A stretch of 49,085 nucleotides of DNA, from the NCBI RefSeq assembly GCF_030527935.1, contig NZ_JAUMZV010000017.1, positions 1 to 49,085 of the forward strand. The letters run 5' to 3'. This document shows positions 33,089 to 40,763 of the stretch, piece by piece. Positions within the stretch are counted from its first letter, which is position 1. Each line of letters begins with the position of its first letter. Both the position numbers and the translations under genes were made by a program. The notes below the pieces were generated by a model. The model did not search any database and had not been told where the DNA came from. It worked only from the letters and a program-made list of their open reading frames with translations. The DNA is from Kingella sp. (in: b-proteobacteria) (GTDB taxonomy: Bacteria > Pseudomonadota > Gammaproteobacteria > Burkholderiales > Neisseriaceae).

Positions 33089-34042
33089 TTACTGCTCCAA
33101 CGCCTTCAAAGAAACCGCGCCCGTATCGTCAAACACGGAAGCCCCTTTGAAATTCTTGATTTGCTCGTTATCCGAAGCATCAATCTCAATCTCGCTGCCT
33201 TCTGGCAACACTTCATCGGGTTGCTCATCAGGGCGCACCGACATACCGCCATAAGGCGCAGTCAAATCAGCCGAGCCGCTTTTCCATGCGATAGAAGTCA
33301 AATTGCCCTGAATGCGCGCGCCTTTTGCCGAGCAAGTCAAGCAAATGGGTTTGGCTGCCTGCGCCTTAATCACCGCATCCACTTTGGCGGTGCTGATGGT
33401 GCGGTTGTTTGCCTCGCCCCAAGCGGCGATGCTTTGTTTCAGCGCGGATGTTTTCAACGCACCTTTTCTATATGGGTCGCGGAACACCGCCAGCCACAAA
33501 TTGCCCGCATCGTCTTGGTTCAAGGCAATGCGCTCGTAGCTTACGGTGGCGGGCGAGCCTGTGTGGATGGTTTTGGCAAATTCCAGCGCGTCGGGCGATT
33601 TCATGCGCACGCAGCCGTGACTCACCACGCCCGGCACGCTGGCGGGGTTGCTGGTGCCGTGGATGCCTAGCCCCAAGCGTGGGTTGCCCAAGCGCACAAA
33701 CACAGGCCCAAGCGGGTTTTTGGGGCCGGGTGGCACAGATTTCACGCCGTCGCCGCGTTCTTTTTGGATGGACAGCGGGATGTGCCAAGTGGGGTTAAAC
33801 GCTTTTGCGCCGATTTTGTGTTCGCCGATATTGGTTTGCGACATCGCTTTGCCCACGCCCACGGGATACACTTTTTTCAGGCTGCCGTCTTTAAACAAAA
33901 ACAGACGTTGCTGCGGGATGTTAATCACCACTTGATAGCCTTCGGCGGCGGGCGAAACATCGGGCACAGGAATGGTTTGAGCCGCAAACGCGGGGGAAGC
34001 GAGCACAATCGCGCCCAAGCTCAGTAAAGCGTATTTATTCAT
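33089..34042 (-). CDS. L,D-transpeptidase (YkuD domain), exported
   Basis: This 317-residue protein starts at 34042 with a signal peptide (MNKYALLSLGAIVLASPAFA). The longer frame from 34081 would place 13 residues before it. The YkuD catalytic domain occupies about residues 40-180: VVINIPQQRLFLFKDGSLKKVYPVGVGK, then HGTSNPASVPGVVSHGCVRM with the catalytic Cys and His. Such enzymes make 3-3 cross-links in peptidoglycan or attach lipoproteins in the periplasm. The C-terminal part of about 130 residues, with a CLTC motif, is not assigned and may bind the wall or partners. A DUS gives GSLKK within the catalytic domain. Confidence 0.9.
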   Translation of the reverse strand: MNKYALLSLGAIVLASPAFAAQTIPVPDVSPAAEGYQVVINIPQQRLFLFKDGSLKKVYPVGVGKAMSQTNIGEHKIGAKAFNPTWHIPLSIQKERGDGVKSVPPGPKNPLGPVFVRLGNPRLGLGIHGTSNPASVPGVVSHGCVRMKSPDALEFAKTIHTGSPATVSYERIALNQDDAGNLWLAVFRDPYRKGALKTSALKQSIAAWGEANNRTISTAKVDAVIKAQAAKPICLTCSAKGARIQGNLTSIAWKSGSADLTAPYGGMSVRPDEQPDEVLPEGSEIEIDASDNEQIKNFKGASVFDDTGAVSLKALEQ

Positions 34043-34174
34043 ATAAAAAGGATGAAATGTACAAACAAAAGAGTTCGCCATGATACGCTAGTTAGGCGCA
34101 GTTTTATGCGAAAATAAGCGTTTATCTTGGCGAACAATTTTAATTGTTGCAGCCGCACAACATTTTATCCAACC

Positions 34175-35500
34175 ATGACCACTGCCCATATTATTTCTTT
34201 GGATTACGAATCGCGCGGCGTTGCCAAAATAGATGGCAAAACCATCTTTGTGCACAACGCGCTGCCGCAGGAAATCGCGCAAATTCGCATCACGCAACAC
34301 AAAGCCCATTTTGCCGAAGCACAAGTTGAGCAAATTGTCCAGCCGTCGCCCTATCGGCGCACGCCTGCTTGCCCGCATTATGGCGATTGCGGCGGCTGCG
34401 TGATGCAACACGTTGAATTTACGGCGCAAGTTGCCATGAAGCAGCGCGTGTTTGAAGAGCAGTTGCAGCGCATTGGCCAGGTGCAGCCTGAAAGCTTGCT
34501 GCCGCCTGTATACGGCACGCCGTGGCACTATCGCAGCCGCACGCGCTTGGCAGTGCACACCAGCGCGGGCGGCAAAATTGTTTTGGGCTATCAAGCCAAG
34601 CGTAGCCATAAAATTGTGCCCATCCGCCAATGTTTGCTGCTGCCCGAGCACGTTTCAGGCTGCCTGAATATCATCCGCGATGCGTTGCAAGAGATGACCC
34701 GCCAGCAGCCGAAGGTGGGCATTCGCGGCGTGGAAATCAGCGTGGGCGAGCGTGTTACGGCGGTGAATATCATCAGCCAGAAAAGGCAGCCTGAAAAGGT
34801 GTTGCACGTGCTTTCAGGCTGCCTGAATGGTGGCGATGGCGGCGATGGCGGTAAGCGCGTTTGGCAAGTGTGGCAGCAAATTGGCAGCGCGAAGCCGCAA
34901 GCGGTGTCTCCGAAAAACGCGCCGCTGCTGTCGTTCAGGTTGCCTGAATTTGGCTTAACCATGCCGTTTCAACTGGGCGATTTTACGCAAATCAATCTGC
35001 CGCTAAACGAGATTATGGTGGCGCGGGCGGTGCATTATCTTGACCCGCAGCCGCATGAGCGCGTGGCGGATTTGTTTTGCGGGCTGGGCAATTTTACGCT
35101 GCCGCTGGCGACCCGTGCCGCTGCGGTGGTGGGTTTGGAAGGCAGCGCGGCACTCACGCAACGCGCGGTTGCCAACGCCCGCGCCAATGGTTTGCCCAAC
35201 GCGCAATTTGCCACCGCCGATTTGTTTACCACCACGCCCGCCACCCTTGCCGCGCTGGGGCGGTTTGACAAGATGCTGCTTGACCCGCCCCGCGCGGGGG
35301 CTTATGCCGTGGTGCAAGCCTTGCACGCGCCGTTTTTGCCGCAGCGGATTGTGTATATTTCGTGCAACCCCGCCACGCTGGCGCGGGATGCGGCGGTGTT
35401 GGTGGGCAAGGGCTATCGCTTTACCACGGCGGGGATGATGAATTTGTTTCCGCAGACCAGCCATGTGGAAGCGATTGCGGTGTTTGAGTTGGCGCGATAA
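34175..35500 (+). CDS. rlmD: 23S rRNA (uracil-1939) methyltransferase RlmD
   Basis: This 441-residue S-adenosylmethionine-dependent enzyme methylates U1939 of 23S rRNA. The TRAM-like N domain (MTTAHIISLDYESRGVAKID) is followed by the 4Fe-4S site CPHYGDCGGCVMQH. The catalytic domain has VADLFCGLGNFTLPLA for SAM binding, MLLDPPRAGA and the catalytic Cys in YISCNPATLARDA. The ATG at 34175 is preferred over 34127. Unusually, residues about 204-245 form an insert made from a facing DUS pair (QKRQPEK and LSGCLN) plus the Gly/Asp-rich GGDGGDGGK. Confidence 0.93.
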   Translation: MTTAHIISLDYESRGVAKIDGKTIFVHNALPQEIAQIRITQHKAHFAEAQVEQIVQPSPYRRTPACPHYGDCGGCVMQHVEFTAQVAMKQRVFEEQLQRIGQVQPESLLPPVYGTPWHYRSRTRLAVHTSAGGKIVLGYQAKRSHKIVPIRQCLLLPEHVSGCLNIIRDALQEMTRQQPKVGIRGVEISVGERVTAVNIISQKRQPEKVLHVLSGCLNGGDGGDGGKRVWQVWQQIGSAKPQAVSPKNAPLLSFRLPEFGLTMPFQLGDFTQINLPLNEIMVARAVHYLDPQPHERVADLFCGLGNFTLPLATRAAAVVGLEGSAALTQRAVANARANGLPNAQFATADLFTTTPATLAALGRFDKMLLDPPRAGAYAVVQALHAPFLPQRIVYISCNPATLARDAAVLVGKGYRFTTAGMMNLFPQTSHVEAIAVFELAR

Positions 35501-35540
35501 GGCAGCCTGAAATGGGTTTACAAGGTTTCAGGCTGCCTAA
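35500..35540 (+). terminator. DUS inverted-pair terminator
   Basis: AAGGCAGCCTGAAA and TTTCAGGCTGCCTAATT immediately follow the rlmD stop. Confidence 0.65.
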
Positions 35541-35870
35541 TTGATGGCGCGGTAAGGCAGCCTGAAACGCGAATGGAGTGGCGACGGCTCGTCGCCAAAT
35601 GGTTGGGCAACGATATTTGGGTAAACATCGCGCAATATAGTTTTCAGGCTGCCTATGCACTACTATTAGGCAGCCTGAAAAACAGTTTATAAGATTTCAG
35701 GCTGCCTAATTAAGCGCACAATCAGGCAGCCTGAAACGTGAATGGAGCGGCAACGGCTCGTCGCCAAATGGTTGGGCAACGATATTTGGGTAAACATCGC
35801 GCAATCCGTTTTCAGGCTGCCCATACCCTACCATTTAGGCAGCCTGAAAACGGTTCACAAGATTTCAAGC
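35526..35870. repeat. Tandem duplication of a 170-bp DUS-rich unit
   Basis: The unit starting TTTCAGGCTGCCTAATT at 35526 recurs at 35696. Both halves contain AATGGAG[TC]GGC[GA]ACGGCTCGTCGCC and the long identical stretch beginning GGTTGGGCAACGATATTTGG. Each has four DUS. An open frame crosses the unit but has no credible start and is best read as noise. Confidence 0.8.
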
Positions 35871-35928
35871 TGCCCATCCAGCGCACCATCCAGCAGCCTG
35901 AACCCATCATTCAACACAAGGAACCCCC

Positions 35929-36351
35929 ATGAAAAGCAGCGCACGCAACCAGCTCGCAGGCACCATCCACAGCATAGAAGACTTTTCAGGCTGCCACAGC
36001 ATCGCCGTGCAATGCGGCAGCCATCTGGTTTACAGCCACATCAGTCCGCAAGCCTACCGCAGCCTGAAACCGCAAATCGGGCAAAGTGCCGTGGTGCTGT
36101 TCAAAGCCAACGCCATCACCCTGTTCGCCGAAATCCACCCGCTGCGCCTGTCCGCCGAAAACAGCATAGAAGCCCGCGTAGAAGCCATAGAACAAGGCGC
36201 GGTGAACAACATCGTGCGCCTGCGCACCCGCGATGGCATCCCGCTTGCCGCCGCCATCACACTCAACAGTAGCGAAAGCCTAGACATCCGCGCAGGGCAG
36301 CGCATCACCGCCGTGTTTTTAGCCAGCCAAACCATGCTCGCCGTTTTGTAA
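35929..36351 (+). CDS. Di-Mop (TOBE) molybdate-binding protein, second copy
   Basis: This 140-residue protein has the same architecture as the protein at 1088: two Mop/TOBE domains, the first starting SARNQLAGTIHSIED at residue 3 and the second around SAENSIEARVEAIEQ near 75. The two proteins are clearly related but diverged, so this is an old duplication or a separately acquired paralogue. It directly precedes modA and modB, which suggests a role in molybdate import control or storage. The AAGGAACCCCC before the ATG is a good ribosome binding site. A DUS codes for FSGCH in the first domain. Confidence 0.85.
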   Translation: MKSSARNQLAGTIHSIEDFSGCHSIAVQCGSHLVYSHISPQAYRSLKPQIGQSAVVLFKANAITLFAEIHPLRLSAENSIEARVEAIEQGAVNNIVRLRTRDGIPLAAAITLNSSESLDIRAGQRITAVFLASQTMLAVL

Positions 36352-36408
36352 ACAGGCAACGCAATAGGGCAGCCTGAAACGCCTTTCTACACGTTTTCAA
36401 CAGCCGTA

Positions 36409-36487
36409 GGGTGGGCAACTCGCTTGCCCACCAACCCCATCCAGCAAATCGGTGGGCAAATCGGTAGGCAAACCAGTTGCCCACCCT
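36409..36487. repeat. Paired GTAGGGTGGGCAA...TTGCCCACCCTAC repeat
   Basis: GTAGGGTGGGCAACTCGCTT and a facing complement ending TTGCCCACCCTACG bracket two more TGGGCAA half-sites. It resembles REP or BIME-type elements. It lies between the di-Mop gene and modA. Confidence 0.7.
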
Positions 36488-36682
36488 ACGCACTTTATGT
36501 CCAAGGCAGCCTGAAAAACCATTTAATCAAGCCAAACCCGCAAGCCTGTGTTTCAGACTGCCCCATCGCACCATCTAACCCAAAAGAACTAGATGCCCCT
36601 ATCCCCCATTACGCCAATACCCAAGCCCCCGCCTTTGCACTACGCTGCGCCCCTTTTCCACCAAAAGAACGAGAACACAACC

Positions 36683-37432
36683 ATGTCAACCAAATCACTC
36701 ATCGCCGCCCTGCTGCTTGCCGCCAGCGCATTCGCCCAAGCCGAAGACATCACCGTCTCCGCCGCCGCCAGCCTAAAAGAAGCGTTCACCGACATCGCCC
36801 GCCGATACGAAAAACAGCACCCTGATGCCAAAATCAAGCTCAACACCGCCGCATCAGGCACGCTGCTGCAACAGCTCGCGCAAGGCGCACCCGTGGACGT
36901 GCTCGCCACCGCCGACCTTGCCACCATGGACAAAGCCGCCGCGCAAAATCTCATCCGCCCGCAAACGCGCAAAACCTTCGCGCTCAATTCGCTGGTGTTG
37001 ATTACGCCCAAACAAGGCAGCCTGAAAATCGCCACGCCCAAAGATTTGCTGCAAAGCGGCGTAAAACGCATTGCCGTGGGCAACCCCGCCAGCGTGCCAG
37101 CAGGTGCATACACCCAAGCCGCGTTGGAAAAACAAAAGCTATGGAGCAGCCTGCAACCCAAAATCGTCCACACGCAAAACGTGCGCCAAGCCCTTGATTA
37201 CGTTATCCGCAGCGAAACCGAAGCAGGCTTTGTCTATCGCACCGATGCCGCGCTCAAACCACACGCCGTCAACATCGTTGCCAGCATCCCCACCGAAAAA
37301 CCCGTTGCCTACCCCATCGCGCTCACCCAAAGCAGCAAAGCCAGCAACGAAGCGCAACGCTTTGTGAACTATGTGCTTTCCGCCGACGGGCAGCGCGTGT
37401 TGCAACGCTATGGATTTAGCGCGGCGAAGTAA
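36683..37432 (+). CDS. modA: Molybdate ABC transporter substrate-binding protein ModA
   Basis: ModA captures molybdate or tungstate in the periplasm and passes it to ModB. From the ATG at 36683 the protein has 249 residues and starts with a signal peptide (MSTKSLIAALLLAASAFAQA, cut before EDITV). The fold of the family is visible: ITVSAAASLKEAFTDIARRYEKQHP, LNTAASGTLLQQLAQGAPVDVLATAD with the oxyanion-binding Ser, and RIAVGNPASVPAGAYTQ with the second binding site. Residues QALDYVIRSETEAGFVYRTDA are in the C-terminal lobe. GSLKIA is encoded by a DUS. A longer frame from 36593 lacks a signal peptide at its start. Confidence 0.95.
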   Translation: MSTKSLIAALLLAASAFAQAEDITVSAAASLKEAFTDIARRYEKQHPDAKIKLNTAASGTLLQQLAQGAPVDVLATADLATMDKAAAQNLIRPQTRKTFALNSLVLITPKQGSLKIATPKDLLQSGVKRIAVGNPASVPAGAYTQAALEKQKLWSSLQPKIVHTQNVRQALDYVIRSETEAGFVYRTDAALKPHAVNIVASIPTEKPVAYPIALTQSSKASNEAQRFVNYVLSADGQRVLQRYGFSAAK

Positions 37433-37480
37433 GCCTGAAACCTTTGTAACCCCCAGCGGCAGCCTGAAAAATAAGAAATA

Positions 37481-37587
37481 CCGTCATTCCCGCGCAGGCG
37501 GGAATCTTGGTTGATTTTATGCAATGAATTGTTTTTACAGAAATTTTTAAATACTAGGCAAGATTCCCGCCTGCGCGGGAATGACGG
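37481..37587. repeat. dRS3-bounded 107-bp inverted-repeat unit, copy 3
   Basis: Same length and ends as copies at 20311 and 32736, with the interior reversed in orientation (ATGCAATGAATTG here against CAATTCATTGCA in copy 1). It lies between modA and modB, inside what would normally be an uninterrupted operon. Confidence 0.85.
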
Positions 37588-37853
37588 AGAATTGACTATT
37601 TCTTGTGGTGTTTTAGGTCTTGCAAAGGTTTCAGCCTGTTTGATTGATGGCATAAAAGGCAGCCTGAAAACGTTAATGCCATCGTTTTCAGGCTGCCTAT
37701 TGTGTTTACAATATTGTTTTTTCTATTTTTAAACTGAAACCTTTGTCCCATCAGCGGCAGCTCACCAATAATACACCACTATGGCAACCAGTCGTCGCCG
37801 CTCCACGATTGCCAGATTAAACAAACGTTTCAGGCTGCCCATGCCCATCCACC

Positions 37854-38522
37854 ATGCCCGAAATTCTCCCCGCGCTCTATCTCTCGCTCAAAGTCGCTCT
37901 TATCGCCACCGCCATCAACCTTGTGCTGGGCACGCTCGCAGGCTATCTGCTCGCCCGCAAACGCTTTATCGGACGCGAATTGCTGGACACCATACTCGTG
38001 CTGCCAATGGTGCTGCCGCCCACCGTGATGGGCTACTACCTGCTGGTGCTGCTGGGCAAACAAGGCAGCATCGGCAAATGGCTGGGCGACACCTTCGGCA
38101 TCAACCTTATCTTCACATGGCAAGGAGCGGTCATCGCCGCCGTGGTGGTAACCTTTCCGCTGATTACCAAGCCCGCCCGCGCCGCGTTTGAAGACATCGC
38201 CCCCAACCTGGAAAAAATGGCGACCGTGTTTGGCGCATCGCGCCGCCAAATCTTTTTCAACGTAACCCTGCCGCTCGCATGGCGCGGCATCTTAGCAGGC
38301 GTGCTGCTCGCCTTTGCCCGCGCGCTGGGCGAATTTGGCGCAACGCTGATGGTGGCGGGCAGCATCCCCAACGAAACGCAAACCCTTTCCATCGCCGTGT
38401 ATGAAGCCGTGCAAGCAGGCGACGACGCGCTGGCAAACAAGCTGGTTATCATCATCTCGTTGGTGTGCATCACCATGCTGTTGAGCGCGACCGCGTTGGC
38501 GAAATGGAAGCGGCGCGGATAG
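37854..38522 (+). CDS. modB: Molybdate ABC transporter permease ModB
   Basis: ModB forms the inner-membrane channel of the molybdate importer. The 222-residue length and five or six hydrophobic helices are typical. LYLSLKVALIATAINLVLGTLAGYLLAR is the first helix. VLPMVLPPTVMGYYLL is a signature loop. The EAA motif that docks to the ATPase is GASRRQIFFNVTLPLAWRG near residue 125-145. LGEFGATLMVAGS follows. Its partner ATPase ModC should come next but is not encoded in the window. A 420-base spacer with a dRS3 unit separates it from modA. Confidence 0.95.
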   Translation: MPEILPALYLSLKVALIATAINLVLGTLAGYLLARKRFIGRELLDTILVLPMVLPPTVMGYYLLVLLGKQGSIGKWLGDTFGINLIFTWQGAVIAAVVVTFPLITKPARAAFEDIAPNLEKMATVFGASRRQIFFNVTLPLAWRGILAGVLLAFARALGEFGATLMVAGSIPNETQTLSIAVYEAVQAGDDALANKLVIIISLVCITMLLSATALAKWKRRG

Positions 38523-38573
38523 ATTTCAGGCTGCCTTTAACCGTTTAATCAAGGTTTCAGGCAGCCTGAAAAT
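38523..38573 (+). terminator. DUS pair after modB
   Basis: TTTCAGGCTGCCTTTAA and a palindromic TTTCAGGCAGCCTGAAA (38555-38571) follow the modB stop codon and could terminate both modB and the convergent gene at 38573. Confidence 0.6.
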
Positions 38574-38920
38574 CAAACAGCCGCTTTGGGCTGCCACATC
38601 TTGCCAAACTTCAACACATTCGGCACATCCACCAACGGATAAACCACTGCGCAGCATTGTTCGCCCGCCAATACCGTGCTTTCATAAGCCAAATGGCAAT
38701 TCAACAATTTGATTTTGTTAAACTCTTTCTCATTCACGCGCAAAACCACCTTGCGAAATGAATGCTGCAACCAGTCTTGATACAGCGCGAAATCGGCACA
38801 CAGCGTTTGCGCTTGCAAATGCGCCGCTAACACAGCGTGCGCCACCAAAGTTGGCACAATATGGTCGGGCACATCATCGCGCACGGCGATATACATTTTG
38901 GGTAATATCTTGTTTTCCAT
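38573..38920 (-). CDS. Small protein of unknown function, PTH2/DUF2000-like
   Basis: This 115-residue cytoplasmic protein begins MENKILPKMYIAVRDDVPDH and continues TLVAHAVLAAHL. The pattern of a strand K-M-Y-I-A-V, then a helix with AHAxLAAH, recalls the peptidyl-tRNA hydrolase 2 and DUF2000 fold, but I do not see the full catalytic set and the match is weak. It contains RKVVLRVNEKEFNKIK in the second half. The gene is separated from vapC by 20 to 60 bases and transcribed in the same direction. It may belong with the toxin-antitoxin pair as cargo of the same island. Confidence 0.5.
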   Translation of the reverse strand: MENKILPKMYIAVRDDVPDHIVPTLVAHAVLAAHLQAQTLCADFALYQDWLQHSFRKVVLRVNEKEFNKIKLLNCHLAYESTVLAGEQCCAVVYPLVDVPNVLKFGKMWQPKAAV

Positions 38921-38943
38921 GTGGTTATCTGTTTTCAGGCTGC

Positions 38944-39363
38944 CTAGTAATCAAATGGATTGAGCAATTTCACACCTGTTTGCTAAAAATCTTTCACATT
39001 GCGCGCAACCAACACCAAATCATGCACCCATGCCGTAGCAGCAATAAACGCATCGTTGATTGGTTTTTTGTCGGGAATATGCAAACTGGCGCAATGCAAT
39101 GCAACCGCTTCATCCACAGGCAAAATGCGCGCTTGATAATCCTGCAAAACCACATTTTCAAACCACGATTGCAACCGATTGGCTTGCGTTGGGTCTTTTC
39201 GTGCCAGCGACAAAATGCCCATTTTGATTTCGGTTAAACTGATTGCGCTGATATAGGATTGCGAAAAAGGCGTTGCTTCCGCCCATTTTTGCACGGCTGG
39301 ATGAATTTTATCCGAGTTCAGTTTACGCAATTCCGACAAAATATTGGTATCCAACAGCAACAT
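38944..39363 (-). pseudogene. vapC: VapC/FitB-like PIN-domain toxin with in-frame TAG near the C terminus
   Basis: The PIN domain RNase starts MLLLDTNILSELRK, with the conserved acidic residues in DTN (near 5), LTEIKMG (near 45) and the later INDAFIAATAWVHD (near 105). The frame stops at TAG (38983-38985) after VARNVKDF. It then continues QTGVKLLNPFDY to a second TAG at 38944-38946, giving 139 residues. That tail is the usual end of VapC proteins (RNVxDFxxTGVxLLNPF), so the first stop is unexpected. The 126-residue product may still fold, because all catalytic acids precede the stop. The last codons overlap a DUS. Confidence 0.85.
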
Positions 39364-39368
39364 TATTC

Positions 39369-39611
39369 CTACTCCGCAATACGAAATGGGCTGTTGTCTC
39401 GTTCAAATTCAAAATCCACATCCGCCGCATCATGCCGCCCGCCCAACACTTGCGCTATGCTTTGCGTTTGCGGTGCGGTTTGCTGGCGCACAAAATCCGC
39501 CATCAATTCGCGCATCAGCTGGGCATCGGTGCGGTTAAGCTGTTTTGCCACCGCCAAAAAATCACGATACAGCGCATCATTGATGGGAGATTGATACATA
39601 ATCTGGCTCAT
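39369..39611 (-). CDS. vapB: Antitoxin of the VapB/FitA type
   Basis: This 80-residue protein sits five bases upstream of vapC, the normal order for these toxin-antitoxin operons. The N-terminal half (INDALYRDFLAVAKQLNRTDAQLMRELMADFV) looks like a ribbon-helix-helix DNA-binding domain. The acidic C-terminal tail (AADVDFEFERDNSPFRIAE) would wrap the toxin. Such antitoxins usually repress their own promoter, which would be in the 37 bases before pheS. An AAGGAGC ribosome binding site precedes the ATG. The two genes lie directly after pheS on the same strand. Confidence 0.8.
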   Translation of the reverse strand: MSQIMYQSPINDALYRDFLAVAKQLNRTDAQLMRELMADFVRQQTAPQTQSIAQVLGGRHDAADVDFEFERDNSPFRIAE

Positions 39612-39648
39612 TATTTAGCTCCTTGTGTGATGCGCTGCGCCCAGCCAT

Positions 39649-40644
39649 TTACCGCGCAAACTGCCCCAAAAACCCCAAATCGTTATCAAAAAACAGCCGC
39701 AAATCATTCACGCCGTAGCGCAGCATGGCAAAGCGGTCTAGCCCGATGCCAAAGGCAAAGCCTGTGTATTGCTCGGGGTCTATGTTCACGTTTTTCAACA
39801 CGTTGGGGTGTACCATGCCGCAGCCGCCCACTTCCAGCCATTTGCCGTTGTCGCCCATGATGTCAATTTCGGCAGACGGCTCGGTGAACGGGAAGAAGCT
39901 GGGGCGAAAGCGCACTTGAAAATCGTCGCGCTCAAAAAAGCGGCGGATAAAATCGGTGAACACGGCTTTTAAATCGGCAAAGCTCACACCTTCTTCCACC
40001 CACAAGCCTTCGCATTGGTGGAACATGGGTGAGTGGGTGGCATCGCTGTCCACGCGGTACACGCGACCAGGGGCGATGATGCGAATGGGTGGATTTTTTT
40101 TGTCCAGCATATAGCGGATTTGAATGGGCGATGTGTGGGTGCGCAGCACGTTGCCGCCTTCGGTGTAAAACGTGTCTTGCATGGCGCGGGCGGGGTGGTT
40201 TTGCGGGATATTGAGGGCTTGGAAGTTGTGGAAATCGTCTTCAATTTCGGGGCCATCTGCCACGTCAAAGCCCATGCCGTGAAACAGCTCCACCACACGC
40301 TGCAAGGTGAGCGTTACGGGGTGCAAGCCGCCTGCGGATTGCCCGCGCGATGGCAGGGTTACGTCCAAGGCTTCGGCGGCGAGTTTTTGCTGCAACTCGG
40401 CATCAGCAAAGGCGGCGCGTTTGGCATCGTAGGCAGCCTGAAAACGGGTTTTGCATTCGTTGATGTGCGCGCCGATGGTTTTTTTCTCTTCCACGGATAA
40501 CGCGCCAAGCTGTTTGAGCAGGGCGTTGAGTTCGCCTGTTTTGCCAAGGTATTGGGCTTTGATGAGTTCTAGGGCTTGGGTGTTTTCGGCGGATTGAATG
40601 GCGGCGATGCCGCGTTCGGCGATTTGGGTGGCATTGTTTTGCAT
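39649..40644 (-). CDS. pheS: Phenylalanine-tRNA ligase alpha subunit
   Basis: PheS is the catalytic subunit of the heterotetrameric phenylalanyl-tRNA synthetase. The protein has 331 residues. It starts with a coiled-coil tRNA-binding arm (residues about 1-85, AQYLGKTGELNALLKQLGAL). Class II motifs follow: motif 2 around VYRVDSDATHSPMFHQCEGLWVEEGVSF, the FTEPSAEIDI region, and motif 3 in GFAFGIGLDRFAMLRYGVNDLRLFF. A DUS codes for FQAAYDAK in the arm. The beta subunit gene pheT is not downstream here. Instead vapBC and a small gene follow. Confidence 0.97.
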   Translation of the reverse strand: MQNNATQIAERGIAAIQSAENTQALELIKAQYLGKTGELNALLKQLGALSVEEKKTIGAHINECKTRFQAAYDAKRAAFADAELQQKLAAEALDVTLPSRGQSAGGLHPVTLTLQRVVELFHGMGFDVADGPEIEDDFHNFQALNIPQNHPARAMQDTFYTEGGNVLRTHTSPIQIRYMLDKKNPPIRIIAPGRVYRVDSDATHSPMFHQCEGLWVEEGVSFADLKAVFTDFIRRFFERDDFQVRFRPSFFPFTEPSAEIDIMGDNGKWLEVGGCGMVHPNVLKNVNIDPEQYTGFAFGIGLDRFAMLRYGVNDLRLFFDNDLGFLGQFAR

Positions 40645-40763
40645 GGTGGTTTGGGGTGGGGAAATGGGGGTTGAAAGGGATGGAGAGCTTGGGATGCGCT
40701 GAATGGCGTTTTCAGGCTGCCTTTATCGTTTTCAGGCTGCCTATTGCTTTTCAGGCTGCCTAA

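Noticed and set aside
35738..36272. Open frames across the 170-bp duplication before the second di-Mop gene
   Set aside because: They consist of repeat sequence and shadow the di-Mop gene in another frame, with no ribosome binding site.
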